64,000 nucleotides of DNA from Heliocidaris tuberculata (Eukaryota; Echinodermata; Echinoidea; Camarodonta; Echinometridae), in assembly GCA_025618425.1 (NCBI GenBank), contig CM046838.1:45463302-45527301 (forward strand). The letters run 5' to 3'. This document shows, piece after piece, positions 51,001-55,350 of this stretch. A program made the position numbers and the translations under genes. Under the pieces are notes generated by a model. It searched no databases. It saw only the letters and a program-made list of their open reading frames with translations, and was not told where the DNA came from. The stretch's first letter is position 1; each line of letters opens with the position of its first letter.

Positions 51001-53609
51001 AGGAACTGATTCTTATGATGCCTTCACCGTCTCAACATCATCAAGGATCAGGGAAAACGACATCATCGTACGAAGTCTGCGAGTTCACCATGCCGAATCA
51101 TCGGTGAGTTAGTTATAATTGTTACTTTTATTAAGATTTTTCTCGTGCCATTCGTATCTTTTTAAAGAAGAATCGAATCATTTAACTTTTAATTACCTCA
51201 TTAGATAACATAGATAACATATCAATGATAGCGAATAACGAAAAGTTGAGTAATGAAAAGCAACCCATAAATTTCTGATAGATATATTTAAATATATTCT
51301 TATAGAAACCATTGGACGGGAGCGGCATGTTTACTAGTGTCTGAAAAGAATTGGTATGAACCAACATATACTCTAAAATATCTGATGAACATTAGTTGTT
51401 GTTTTTTTTCTATGAGAGAATATATTTCCTAAGTGAATAAAAGATGAATCACCAGGCTAGGAAAAGAAATTTTCAAAAAAAGAAAAATGCTTATAGTAGT
51501 CCAAATTACGAAACTAGATTGGAGGAAGGGCAGGGGGCTTGCGGTGGCCGAAAAATACGAGGATTAGCCTTTTTGTTTTATCAAAAGTACGAAGTCAGAT
51601 GGGAGGAGGGGGGAGGGTGGCCGAAAATAATATGAGGATTAGCCTTTTTGTTTCATTTTTTTTTTGGGGGGGGTTGTTTTCAGTCATTTCTTATCTACCC
51701 TTTTATATACAATTTCATGAAATATTGTTCTATATATTTTTGGCAGTTGAGGAAAATTTGCTTCTTTGGTATAGTTTATTAATATTAATAATGGGCCTTT
51801 TTGGTTTGTTCATTAATATTGATCGTTAGTTGGTTTGTGAGCTTGGCTTGTTCATTTCTCGTGATGGTCATTTGGTTGGTTAGCTGAGATTACGAATTTA
51901 CAATTTATTATATCAATTAGTATTACAAACTATGGAAATGGCACTTGAATCATGATGATACGTTTATCAATATAACATTTCCCTTTAACACCCATGCAGG
52001 CAGATCATGATGTTGATCAGTATCAGTTCCTAGGCTGGTCCGAGGATACTGCATACCAAGGTGGAGGTGCTTCATCACTTCTCAGTCTCATCGATCAGGT
52101 CCAGGAATCTGTAGATACTGAAGGATATATCCTTGTACACTGCATGTAAGATTGATGTATCAGATTTTCGTACTAAAAATGTAATGTATCATGGCGACTT
52201 CCAAGTTAACTGAGGATCATTCGCATTGCAGAAGTTGTCGATCTCTTGGATCTTTTTCCAACTAGTCAAAAGGTTGTGAAGGCCGACGGCCGATCAAAGA
52301 TCCACTTGTTTAGTTAATGTTTCGTGTACCTAAGGTCTCATGAACCAGTAATCTCTTGGACCTTCTGTCAACTAGGCCATGGACCTGGGAGCTAGTTTGC
52401 AGGCACAAACCCTGGTCAGTCGTAAAAGAGTGTCTGCACTGTAAGACTACCATAGGCCATGTACTACAGCTGCTCCTGACACGACGACGAGAAGGTAGCT
52501 GAATTAGGCTTCTCTCAAGACACAATGATTTTCTAATAAAGTGTCAAATTAGGGTCTGTGCTTGCAGACTACCTGGGAGCCGGGATGCTGGTGGTGTTGT
52601 CAGCGAATATGGGGGAGAAAAGCCCTTCCCCTAATTGAATTGTGATCCGCCGAAACAAAATTTCCCATTTTAGTTATAAAAAATAAGTAATATATGGCAA
52701 AAATATTTGAAATTATTGTCTGTCATTTATTCATGAAGGAGTGGTGTTGGTCGAACAGGTGTATTCTGTACTGCTATGGAGTGCATTGCTCAGATACCTG
52801 AGGGAGATACCATCGATATCTTCCAGACAGTCAAGATGCTGCGAGTTGATAGAACAAACTTCGTTCAGACAGAGGTATTGATTAGATGAATATACATAAG
52901 AAGAAGAAATATAATGAAAGAAGATATGTATTAGCCCTGTGTTCTAATTGCATATCTCATTGTGAAATTTTATCAGAAAATGAAAGAATGGCACAATTCG
53001 ACTTAAGACTTACCTATATAGATAAGAGTTTGTAATACAATGTTTGTAAGTAACCATCTTTGTCAGTAAGTATTTTTGATTGAAAATTCAGTCAGCTATA
53101 AAATGTGGAAAATAGCCACCTAGAACAAACTTGAATAATATATTAGGGAAGCAAAAAGCGTTTGTAATGTAGATAGATGTAGCTTAAACAGTATTGGGCT
53201 GTAATCACCATAAAATTCTATATGGGATCGTAATTTCTATTACGTTCATGTTTTGCTTGCGGAGGGCTAAGGACAGTCACAACGTATGTTTTTATTCCAT
53301 GTTTTGTCCGTTTTATAATCTATTTTGCAGGAGGACTATGCGTATTTGTACACGGTTCTCCAAGAGTACTTGCGTAGGAAGAACTACGAGCAGGTGCAAA
53401 TACATCGTGTTTTGAACAACGAGCTTCCATACAGTAACACTGAACCTGAGGACCTTAGCAATGAACCTCCAGATGATAACACTGTACATGGAACTGACAA
53501 TACCGCCTTGTGTGGAGGACCAACAGAAAACACCACTGGGAGTCTCCCCGACACGCAATCCCAAGCAAAGGACGCTCTGTATGAGAATGTCGCGTTTCGA
53601 AAGAAGTAA
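15858..53609 (+). CDS. Receptor-type protein tyrosine phosphatase with C-type lectin ectodomain (5' partial)
   Basis: Spliced from 29 exons: 15858-16000, 16398-16534, 24796-24905, 25700-25815, 26175-26320, 26760-26863, 27683-27816, 30522-30677, 32513-32644, 33178-33477, 34560-34922, 35786-35999, 36579-36655, 36898-37142, 39173-39260, 39663-39739, 40122-40158, 40422-40519, 41735-41860, 43131-43279, 47347-47482, 48441-48590, 49119-49218, 49361-49431, 49646-49771, 50975-51103, 52000-52145, 52739-52874, 53331-53609. All introns are GT-AG and phases agree throughout, giving 1,407 complete codons before TAA. It is a single-pass membrane phosphatase: lectin, EGF-like, Ig-like and FN3 modules outside, two PTP domains inside. 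D1 keeps all signature motifs; D2 does not. The start, signal peptide and first lectin exons lie outside the window. It resembles the sea urchin class I recall as PTPRLec. Exons were found by eye; small exons could be missed. Confidence 0.9.
16398..25815 (+). CDS. CTLD-B (three exons)
   Basis: Exons 16398-16534, 24796-24905 and 25700-25815, residues 48-168. The first has KLYYVSVG, ATYQKARKYCQNNGGDLARP, i.e. strand 1, helix 1 with the first Cys, and the GGDLARP turn. The second has the WIGLDD motif and YHWTDGTSL. The third has YCARLSDYGWNSQPC and FACES with the last two disulfide Cys. The EPN/QPD position is not recognisable and WND reads WNS, so calcium-dependent carbohydrate binding is doubtful; a protein-ligand role is possible. 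NGS and NGT sequons are present. The first intron of this domain is 8.3 kb and filled with transposons. Confidence 0.9.
16615..16945. repeat. Degenerate 15-16 bp tandem array, reverse orientation
   Basis: About twenty units close to CATTTGGTCCAATTAC repeat every 15 or 16 bases. The complementary form (GTAATTGGACCAAATG) makes up the arrays at 20085-20265 and 22868-23112. Inverted arrays of a ~15 bp unit match what I recall of the outer domain of sea urchin TU foldback elements. Confidence 0.8.
16946..18200. other. Intron sequence between repeat modules
   Basis: No coding signal. A GGTGTT-rich patch at about 17670-17960 contains the phrase TTTCACG-CTCGGTGTTGGTG twice with variation and may be a small repeat element. 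No boundaries can be defended. Confidence 0.4.
18201..18818. repeat. Two-copy tandem duplication, 312 bp unit
   Basis: 18201-18512 and 18513-18818 are nearly identical, differing by a few substitutions and small indels (for example AAGTAATTAAACTTCACGG versus AAGTAAGGCTTCACGG). The unit contains GCGCTGGGCCGTCCGATCC and has moderate GC. No coding potential is convincing. High identity implies a recent duplication or gene conversion. Confidence 0.85.
18900..19320 (+). repeat. RTE-like retroposon 3' end with (ACAA)n and duplicated 60 bp tail
   Basis: The phrase AAATCCGTTCACCCGTTCTC followed by TAGTTATC and an (ACAA)n run at 19168-19196 is a common 3' end of RTE-type LINEs and their SINEs. After it a unit of about 60 bases containing CATACGGAACCCTTTACATA and CGATTT-ATCGGCGTGGGTAA occurs twice. 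The family assignment is from memory of tail style. Confidence 0.5.
19553..20045. repeat. Array of four GGTCACGTGTGTGACC motifs
   Basis: The near-palindrome GGTCACGTGTGTGACC occurs at 19697, 19842 and 20030, with its last 15 bases at 19553. The first three lie 144-145 bases apart in a degenerate ~145 bp tandem unit, the fourth 188 bases later. Sequence between them has drifted much more than the motif. Each copy contains CACGTG, an E-box. Confidence 0.8.
20085..20265. repeat. Degenerate 16 bp tandem array, forward orientation
   Basis: Units such as TAGACGAAATGATCAT repeat every 16 bases, with GGACCAAAT and AGACGAAAT cores. Orientation is opposite to 16615-16945 and the same as 22868-23112. 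It adjoins the left inner inverted-repeat arm. Confidence 0.8.
20267..20760. repeat. Left inner arm of foldback element
   Basis: Contains AATTCTTTGCGTTG, GGCAATTTGCATAATTTGCA, ATACGTGACTGCAATT, AGATATCACGTAAATTCCAT and CTTAATTATGCTTGAACA in order. The complements of all of these occur in reverse order between 22860 and 21810. The arms are diverged (roughly 80% by eye) with indels. Confidence 0.85.
20761..21800. other. Loop region of the foldback element
   Basis: No transposase or other coding signal. A weaker inverted match continues inward: GATGTGTGATGTCATG near 21078 against CATATGACATCACACATAAT near 21484. Homopolymer C and G runs occur at 21185-21197 and 21357-21371. Confidence 0.5.
21801..22860. 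repeat. Right inner arm of foldback element, interrupted by an insertion
   Basis: 21801-21860 and 22430-22860 together are the inverted complement of the left arm. Between them lies a foreign segment (about 21862-22430) beginning GAATGAATGAATTTATTTATTTCAT-like sequence, which read on the minus strand is a typical AATAAATAAATTCATTC LINE tail. Removing it restores co-linearity with the left arm. Confidence 0.75.
22868..23112. repeat. Degenerate 15-16 bp tandem array, right end of foldback complex
   Basis: Units such as ATTAGACCAAATGGGT and GTAGACGAAATGGTTA, in the same orientation as 20085-20265 and inverted relative to 16615-16945. It ends just before a G-run at 23128-23139. Confidence 0.8.
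23113..23869. other. Intron, nothing recognised
   Basis: AT-rich intron sequence with a G-run near 23128 and an AG-rich patch at about 23618-23720. No exon with lectin or other domain features is visible. Confidence 0.45.
23870..24002. mobile_element. 133 bp hairpin MITE (GCCTGTAACATAAAGAG family)
   Basis: Inverted repeat with ends CTGGAGCCTGTAACATAAAG and CTTTATGTTACAGGCCCCAG, with further internal pairing around ATTGATATCAATCGTAAG. A second copy in the opposite internal orientation is at 58276-58407. Non-coding. Confidence 0.85.
24347..24524. mobile_element. 178 bp MITE with CACTCTAAAAACTAAAGTG ends
   Basis: Perfect inverted termini CACTCTAAAAACTAAAGTG and CACTTTAGTTTTTAGAGTG, flanked by TA on both sides, suggest Tc1/mariner-type mobilisation. 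Internal pairing of CCATTTAAAAGG with its complement extends the hairpin. Confidence 0.85.
25140..25350 (+). repeat. SINE-like element with GTAAAGCGCTTAGAG 3' end and (ATT)n tail
   Basis: The phrases TCTGTAAAGCGCTTAGAGAC and GGCGCTATATAAAAGATG followed by (ATT)n are a very widespread 3' end of CR1/L2-tailed SINEs in deuterostomes. The 5' boundary is approximate near CCACTCTCCACCCAGG. A related GCGCTATATAAG phrase occurs at 34357. Confidence 0.6.
26175..27816 (+). CDS. CTLD-C (three exons)
   Basis: Exons 26175-26320, 26760-26863 and 27683-27816, residues 169-296. Motifs in order: WVRFGNNTYF, SFEDARKYCHSLGGDVAQP, TIWLGLSDV, YLWIDGTLL, GDNDCVTMLNNGSWDDQPC and RFVCQ. The exon layout and phases copy those of CTLD-B, so the two arose by domain duplication. 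EPN is replaced by SNP and WND by WDD, which weakens the case for a standard Ca2+/sugar site although acidic residues remain. Several N-glycosylation sequons (NNT, NES, NSS, NGS) are visible. Confidence 0.9.
28254..29083. mobile_element. 830 bp foldback MITE with TTAAGGGG ends
   Basis: Inverted arms of over 200 bases: ACTTAAGGGGCAAGTCCGAAC at the left pairs with GTCGAACTAGCCCCTTAAG at the right. CACTAGACAAATTGGCAACT and CACAACACACCAATTAATTT pair likewise. The loop contains an (AT)n microsatellite at about 28619-28674. No coding capacity. Confidence 0.85.
29084..30521. other. Intron with G-run-rich low-complexity repeats
   Basis: Several blocks of GGGGGG or CCCCCC and two copies of a TCGCTACGCTCC-containing phrase at 29341 and 29825, each near TTATTAATA. 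Probably old repeats. No exon recognised between CTLD-C and EGF-like module 1. Confidence 0.45.
30522..30677 (+). CDS. EGF-like module 1
   Basis: Residues 297-348 on one exon with eight Cys: VCALVGNCTCNCLDGQPC, then GSC, KC and NC. The CxC spacing and the GSCLESEGKCAVGWVPD stretch resemble Tie/MEGF-type or laminin-type EGF repeats rather than the classic six-Cys EGF. It probably acts as a disulfide-stabilised spacer between lectin and Ig-like parts. NCT is an N-glycosylation sequon. Exon boundaries are phase 1 on both sides, as in shuffled extracellular modules. Confidence 0.75.
31243..31675. mobile_element. 433 bp element with AACCCTAAAAAGGCCGGG ends
   Basis: The left end AACCCTAAAAAGGCCGGG is the inverted partner of CCCGGCCCTTTTAGGGTT at the right. 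Both ends are followed inward by long G/C runs and a GATTCC phrase. Lies in the intron between the two EGF-like exons. Non-coding. Confidence 0.8.
31676..32512. other. Intron, nothing recognised
   Basis: No exon or repeat structure is clear. CpG-containing patches at about 31910-32050 and 32290-32360 stand out from AT-rich surroundings but have no supported function. Confidence 0.4.
32513..32644 (+). CDS. EGF-like module 2
   Basis: Residues 349-392 on one phase 1-1 exon: CYDSCLKTCHCSGGAADC, VTGSC, NKC, RWTGKKCQ. The CHC...GSC...W-T-G-K-x-C pattern is a good match to MEGF/Tie-style EGF repeats. Together with module 1 it forms a small Cys-rich segment. No Ca2+-binding EGF consensus is present. 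Confidence 0.8.
33178..33477 (+). CDS. Ig-like extracellular module
   Basis: Residues 393-492 on a single phase 1-1 exon of 300 bases. It has one Cys early (ASFICSF) and one late (ILYCTFGYN), the spacing of an immunoglobulin-fold disulfide, with D-x-x-x-Y-C-like ending SSDDILYC. Sequons NNT, NRT, NHT and NLS suggest heavy glycosylation. I call it Ig-like from Cys spacing and exon structure; the central Trp is not obvious, so the fold is inferred. Confidence 0.65.
33536..33682. mobile_element. 147 bp hairpin MITE (GGGCCCTCTTGCATAAAAAG family), copy 1
   Basis: An almost perfect inverted repeat from GGGCCCTCTTGCATAAAAAG to CTTTTTATGCAAGAGGGCCC with the core TTGCGTTTAAT-GCAACTC on each arm and a short loop containing GCGATCCTGATTGG. 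A close second copy is at 41960-42107. Sits 58 bases after the Ig-like exon donor. Confidence 0.92.
34230..34335 (+). repeat. LINE-type 3' tail with (TAA)n
   Basis: GACCCCTTCAGCATTGCTGC followed by TGGTCAATCAACATATACC and AATAAATAATAATAATAAT looks like the 3' end of a LINE or LINE-tailed SINE. No coding part remains upstream. Confidence 0.45.
34560..34922 (+). CDS. Fibronectin type III domain
   Basis: Residues 493-613 on one phase 1-1 exon. Shows the FN3 pattern: P near the start, VTLHWRKWDP (strand B Trp), IVDYAIYIRI (strand C Tyr), YDITYLEPNTQYSLSVSVIR (the L-x-P-x-T-x-Y signature) and a final strand ARIIVTTRS. A basic RSRRQL stretch at about 34768-34785 resembles a furin-type cleavage site within the domain. 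Receptor PTPs are often processed by proprotein convertases close to the membrane, but cleavage here is only a possibility. Confidence 0.88.
34980..35483. mobile_element. 504 bp foldback element
   Basis: Ends CTGGGCGTTTAAAAAA and TTTTTTAAAGCCCA pair imperfectly. Inner arms share GGAAACT, CAACTTGTTTAGG and AACACCAATGTCTTCAAAA with inverted partners at 35290-35370. Starts 57 bases after the FN3 exon donor. Confidence 0.7.
35786..35999 (+). CDS. Thr/Pro-rich stalk and transmembrane helix
   Basis: Residues 614-684. A stalk of TTP repeats (about 15 Thr in 25 residues) should carry O-glycans and hold the ectodomain away from the membrane. It is followed by a hydrophobic helix at residues 660-681 (GGVVAIMVILLLVVILIFIL) and a stop-transfer KRRR completed by the next exon. 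This fixes the orientation: everything before is extracellular, everything after cytoplasmic. Confidence 0.93.
36579..37142 (+). CDS. Juxtamembrane exons and start of PTP D1
   Basis: Exons 36579-36655 and 36898-37142, residues 685-792. Mostly polar and probably disordered, with acidic EEES and SSDEYDCQD stretches. The last part, REPIPVADFPGFVHKN then FFSDEFE, matches the conserved entry to receptor PTP domains (I-P-V-x-x-F, helix-turn-helix wedge region). Tyr residues at DEYDC and NRYTSF are possible phosphorylation sites. Confidence 0.85.
37197..37812. mobile_element. 616 bp element with GGTGGGTATGTGC subterminal repeats
   Basis: The left side ATTAAAGCCCGGGGGGGG with GGTGGGTATGTGCCGCC pairs with GGCAGCACATACCCACC and the CGCTTTAATCCCCCCGGGG right side. 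The interior is unusually GC-rich, with repeated GGAAC phrases (CTTCGGAAC, TTTGGAAC, CTTTGGAACGG). Non-coding by appearance. Confidence 0.75.
37813..39172. other. Intron before PTP D1, nothing recognised
   Basis: AT-rich. The only notable item is a short (TA)n at 38369-38378. No exon was found between the juxtamembrane exon and the KNRY exon, consistent with phase 0 joining FSDEFE to ALPKG. Confidence 0.5.
39173..48590 (+). CDS. PTP domain D1 (catalytic)
   Basis: Eight exons, residues 793-1079. Hydrolyses phosphotyrosine in the cytoplasm. Motifs in order: KNRYKNILPYDATRV (phosphotyrosine recognition loop), DYFNASYI, FIAxQGP-like TYIACQGP, DDFWRMVWQE, IKCRQYWP, RHFHFTEWPDKGVP with general acid Asp951, LLIHCSAGVGRSG with nucleophile Cys983 and its Arg, and MVQTDEQYEF with the Q-loop Gln. 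All residues needed for catalysis are present. The usual GRTG reads GRSG, a common conservative variant. The intron between Cys983 and the rest of the P-loop spans 4.1 kb and holds a LINE. Confidence 0.95.
41960..42107. mobile_element. 148 bp hairpin MITE (GGGCCCTCTTGCATAAAAAG family), copy 2
   Basis: Same element as 33536-33682, with only a few substitutions, 100 bases after the IKCRQYWP exon donor. Arms remain nearly perfectly complementary. Confidence 0.92.
42187..42658. mobile_element. 472 bp foldback MITE
   Basis: Left arm TAATCCAACCTTGGTAATAA and right arm TTACCATTAAGTTGGATTTC are inverted partners. Both are followed inward by AG-rich or CT-rich stretches. Similar in style to the elements at 28254 and 54035. 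Confidence 0.65.
42711..42993. mobile_element. 283 bp hairpin element with 8 bp TAAATTTA flanks
   Basis: Almost the whole element is an inverted repeat, from CAGGTTTGCGGTAGCACCAT to ATGGTGCTAACGCAAACCTG. Inner pairs include GTTCTTTTCAGAACTAATCC. It is flanked by TAAATTTA at 42703-42710 and 42994-43001, the size of a hAT target site, though the flank is itself palindromic. It lies 130 bases upstream of the WPD exon. Confidence 0.88.
43610..45790 (+). pseudogene. Decayed 5'-truncated LINE inside the D1 P-loop intron
   Basis: Reverse transcriptase and C-terminal region of a CR1/Jockey-group LINE on the same strand as the host gene. Blocks in order: KNDYYKKFVF, RKTWKIIDTALGKKKK, FNEYFRNIC, ARVVPVFKSGS, KYRPISVLPLFSKILEK, FIDLSKAFDTLDH, SILGPLLFLIHMNDV, FADDTSKF, WLISNKLALNIKKTQ, FLGIIID, PHLFYCNIVW and YRGSKIWNELHPDIK. 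A frameshift near 44170, another near 44330, a break after 44752 and a TAG at 44916-44918 disable it. The 3' end is AAATAAATAAATGAAATG. No endonuclease remains. Confidence 0.92.
45791..46498. other. Intron, nothing recognised
   Basis: AT-rich sequence between the LINE and the next inverted-repeat element, without coding signal. Confidence 0.45.
46499..47146. mobile_element. Inverted-repeat element with CGTCCACTAG ends and a 48 bp central palindrome
   Basis: Left GCCGTCCACTAGAGCGCCGAC pairs with the complement of GTCCGCGCCCTAGTGGACGC at the right. The interior is GC-rich for this window, with repeated GCGGAA phrases. At 46943-46990 two perfect 23-base arms (starting ATTTCCGCGTCC) face each other across 2 bases. 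No coding domain. Confidence 0.75.
47527..48055. repeat. (TA)n microsatellites flanking an inverted repeat
   Basis: (TA)n runs at about 47527-47562 and 48003-48052 bracket an element whose arms (about 47616-47695 and 47925-48004) are inverted: GTAGAAAATAAAGTTCACAA and ACATGCTCCTC-GTGTG blocks occur on both sides in opposite orientation. Probably a MITE inserted in or next to TA repeats. Confidence 0.7.
49119..53330 (+). CDS. PTP domain D2 (altered catalytic motifs)
   Basis: Exons 49119-49218 to 52739-52874, residues 1080-1315, plus the first part of the last exon. PTP fold motifs are kept: LPKNRYGNLLP, DYINASFVK, VSDFWAMIYD, CEKYWPEEG and VHCMSGVGRTG with Cys1269 and Arg. The WPD loop reads WSE (residues 1234-1236) so the general acid Asp is Glu and the Pro is lost, and the Q-loop reads QTEEDY, with Asp where D1 has Gln. 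These changes are typical of membrane-distal domains with little activity that stabilise or regulate D1. Weak residual activity is possible since Cys and Arg remain. Confidence 0.93.
50042..50751. repeat. Repeat element with AGGTCA direct repeats
   Basis: Ends GTCTCCCCTGCGTAGCGGAG and ATAGCGAGATGCAGGCGAGAC are imperfect inverted repeats. The interior is about four degenerate units of 120-130 bases, each with GAGGTAGGATCACCAAATTC-like and AAAGGTCAA phrases. The first unit contains AGGTCAAAGGTCA near 50134, a perfect one-base-spaced direct repeat; later units carry AGGTCAAAAGGTCA and AGTCAAAGGTCA. Confidence 0.75.
53331..53609 (+). CDS. Last coding exon: end of D2 and cytoplasmic tail
   Basis: Residues 1316-1407 and TAA. 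It begins EDYAYLYTVLQEYL, the last helix of a PTP domain, then a polar, probably disordered tail of about 70 residues. Two Tyr-X-Asn motifs are present: YSNT (Tyr1349) and YENV (Tyr1399, nine residues from the end). pYXN is the Grb2 SH2 consensus, and vertebrate PTPRA has a Grb2-binding Tyr near its C-terminus, so recruitment of a Grb2-like adaptor is a reasonable inference. No PDZ ligand is seen. Confidence 0.92.
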   Translation, partial: EDYAYLYTVLQEYLRRKNYEQVQIHRVLNNELPYSNTEPEDLSNEPPDDNTVHGTDNTALCGGPTENTTGSLPDTQSQAKDALYENVAFRKK

Positions 53610-54034
53610 TCCACATGCAACAGAAACAAGTACCATAACTATGCGATCTCTAGGAGGTGCATTCTGAAGAGTCACTGTTTATTCCCCCCCCCTGTATATT
53701 CTAGTCTCCCTTTTCTTTCTCTTTTATTCTCTATCTCTCTCTCTCTCTCTCTCTCAGATATTCGCATAATTTAGGGAAATGGTAATTGGCATGGTTGGCT
53801 ATACATTATTTTGATTGGCTTTGCTATATCGAATTTAAATTGAAATGAAAATCATTAACTTCCATCAGAATCACATTAATAATATACAAGATTACAAAAA
53901 TGTGTTTTTGCACTGCCTGCATACTCCTAGTATCATGATCATGATGATATTTTCTTATCACAATTACCGTCTGCTTGTTTGTCTATCTTGGCTAATAAGA
54001 TATGTCTGGCATAGCACATAGATTTAATGGTTGA

Positions 54035-54583
54035 CTTAAGGGGAAAATCCACCGTGATAGTAAGTTGGTTTTAAAAGAAGCAGAAAAAATGAAAGAAACA
54101 GTTCTATGAAAGTTTGAGCAAATTCCGATAAAAAAAAAAAGTTTGTGAATTTGTGAAGTTGTAATCAATCAAACACAAATTGACAACTCCGTGACGTATC
54201 TTGTGAGCTCCTCTCCCATTTGCTCCGTACACAAAAATTCATAAATTTTCATTTTCTTTGTTTTTAATGAGGGAATAGATTTGTATCAAACAGGTTTCCT
54301 GTAAATTCATAGGTGAAATGATTATATCTAGGATGCATGTATGATTTAAAAATTCTTTAGAGAAAATGGAAATTCATGAATTTTTATGTACAGGACAAAT
54401 GGCAAAGGAGCTCACAAGATACGCCAAGGAGTCCCAATTTGTGTTTGAATAATAACAACTTCAAAAATTCCAAACTTTCTGATTTCGTATCGGAGTTTGC
54501 TCAAACTTTCATTGATCTGTTTCTTTAATTTTTCTGCTTCTTTTAAAATCCAGATGATATCAGGGTGGACTTCCCCTTTAAAT
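54035..54583. mobile_element. 549 bp foldback MITE with TTAAGGGGAAAATCCACC end
   Basis: Left arm CTTAAGGGGAAAATCCACC, AAAGTTTGAGCAAATTCCGAT and GACAACTCCGTGACGTATCT pair with GTGGACTTCCCCTTTAAAT, ATCGGAGTTTGCTCAAACTTT and inverted partners near 54410 on the right. Arms are roughly 200 bases. Confidence 0.85.
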
Positions 54584-54639
54584 CAAGGACACGGGAAATG
54601 CATCAAAAGACACAGCGGAACAATGAACCGGGGGGGGGG

Positions 54640-54956
54640 GGGGGTTGTTTCATAAAGCTGTTCGTAAAGTTACGCATGACTTTACGAATGACTTAAAAAT
54701 GACAAGCCAAATGGGATGCTCAATCATTTTTTTAACTGCATCAATTAAAGTTGAACTGTGCAGATGTAGATGAACATTCTTATTATGACAAACATTTTTA
54801 ATGCAAAGTTTATTTTTTGCAATAATTTCATTGAGCTAATTGGAAATACAGTCACACTTTGTCAAAACATAAGGAAAATCTTTGCGCATCCTATCTAACA
54901 CTTCATATTCGTGAAGTCATGCGTAACTTTACGAACAGCTTTATGAAACACCCCCA
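54640..54956. mobile_element. 317 bp MITE (GTTTCATAAAGCTGTTCGTAAAG family), copy 1
   Basis: Left GTTTCATAAAGCTGTTCGTA pairs with TACGAACAGCTTTATGAAAC at the right, with internal TTACGCATGACTTTACGAAT. The left end adjoins a G-run, the right a C-run. The same family occurs at 60124-60440. Confidence 0.9.
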
Positions 54957-55350
54957 GGTATTGATGCATACCAAAGCAGGTGATAGTAGATTTCTATGAC
55001 CATTATAGCATCCTAAAATAAACTTTTATTAACTTTGAATGACTGAATCAAGAAGGTTTATCTCAACCAACGAATGAGACGATTAAATCATCCAGGGAAG
55101 AAGAATAATATAATAATTTTTCCAGGTAATAAGTATATTCTTGAGCTTTATATGACATTAACACAATTGCTGCTTACATAGACATATCAGTTTTAAAATG
55201 AAATTTTAGTTTACACTCATTTCAAAGCTATAGCATGAATGCATGATGGCTTTTTGACAACATATGTCATTAAATTTGGTACAGGGCGATTTTGACCAAG
55301 CATTTTGAATACCTTTGTGCTCGGTCATCATAGCAGGAAAGCTATGACTA

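Larger units (their letters stand above)
53610..55350 (+). other. Probable 3' UTR and downstream sequence with MITEs
   Basis: After the TAA come a C-run and a (CT)n tract (53733-53756). No polyadenylation signal lies close to the stop; the first convincing AATAAA is at 55017-55022, and others are at 57206-57211 and about 57243. The two MITEs at 54035 and 54640 lie between, so the 3' UTR may include them or end earlier with a variant signal. The transcript end is not determined. Confidence 0.4.
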
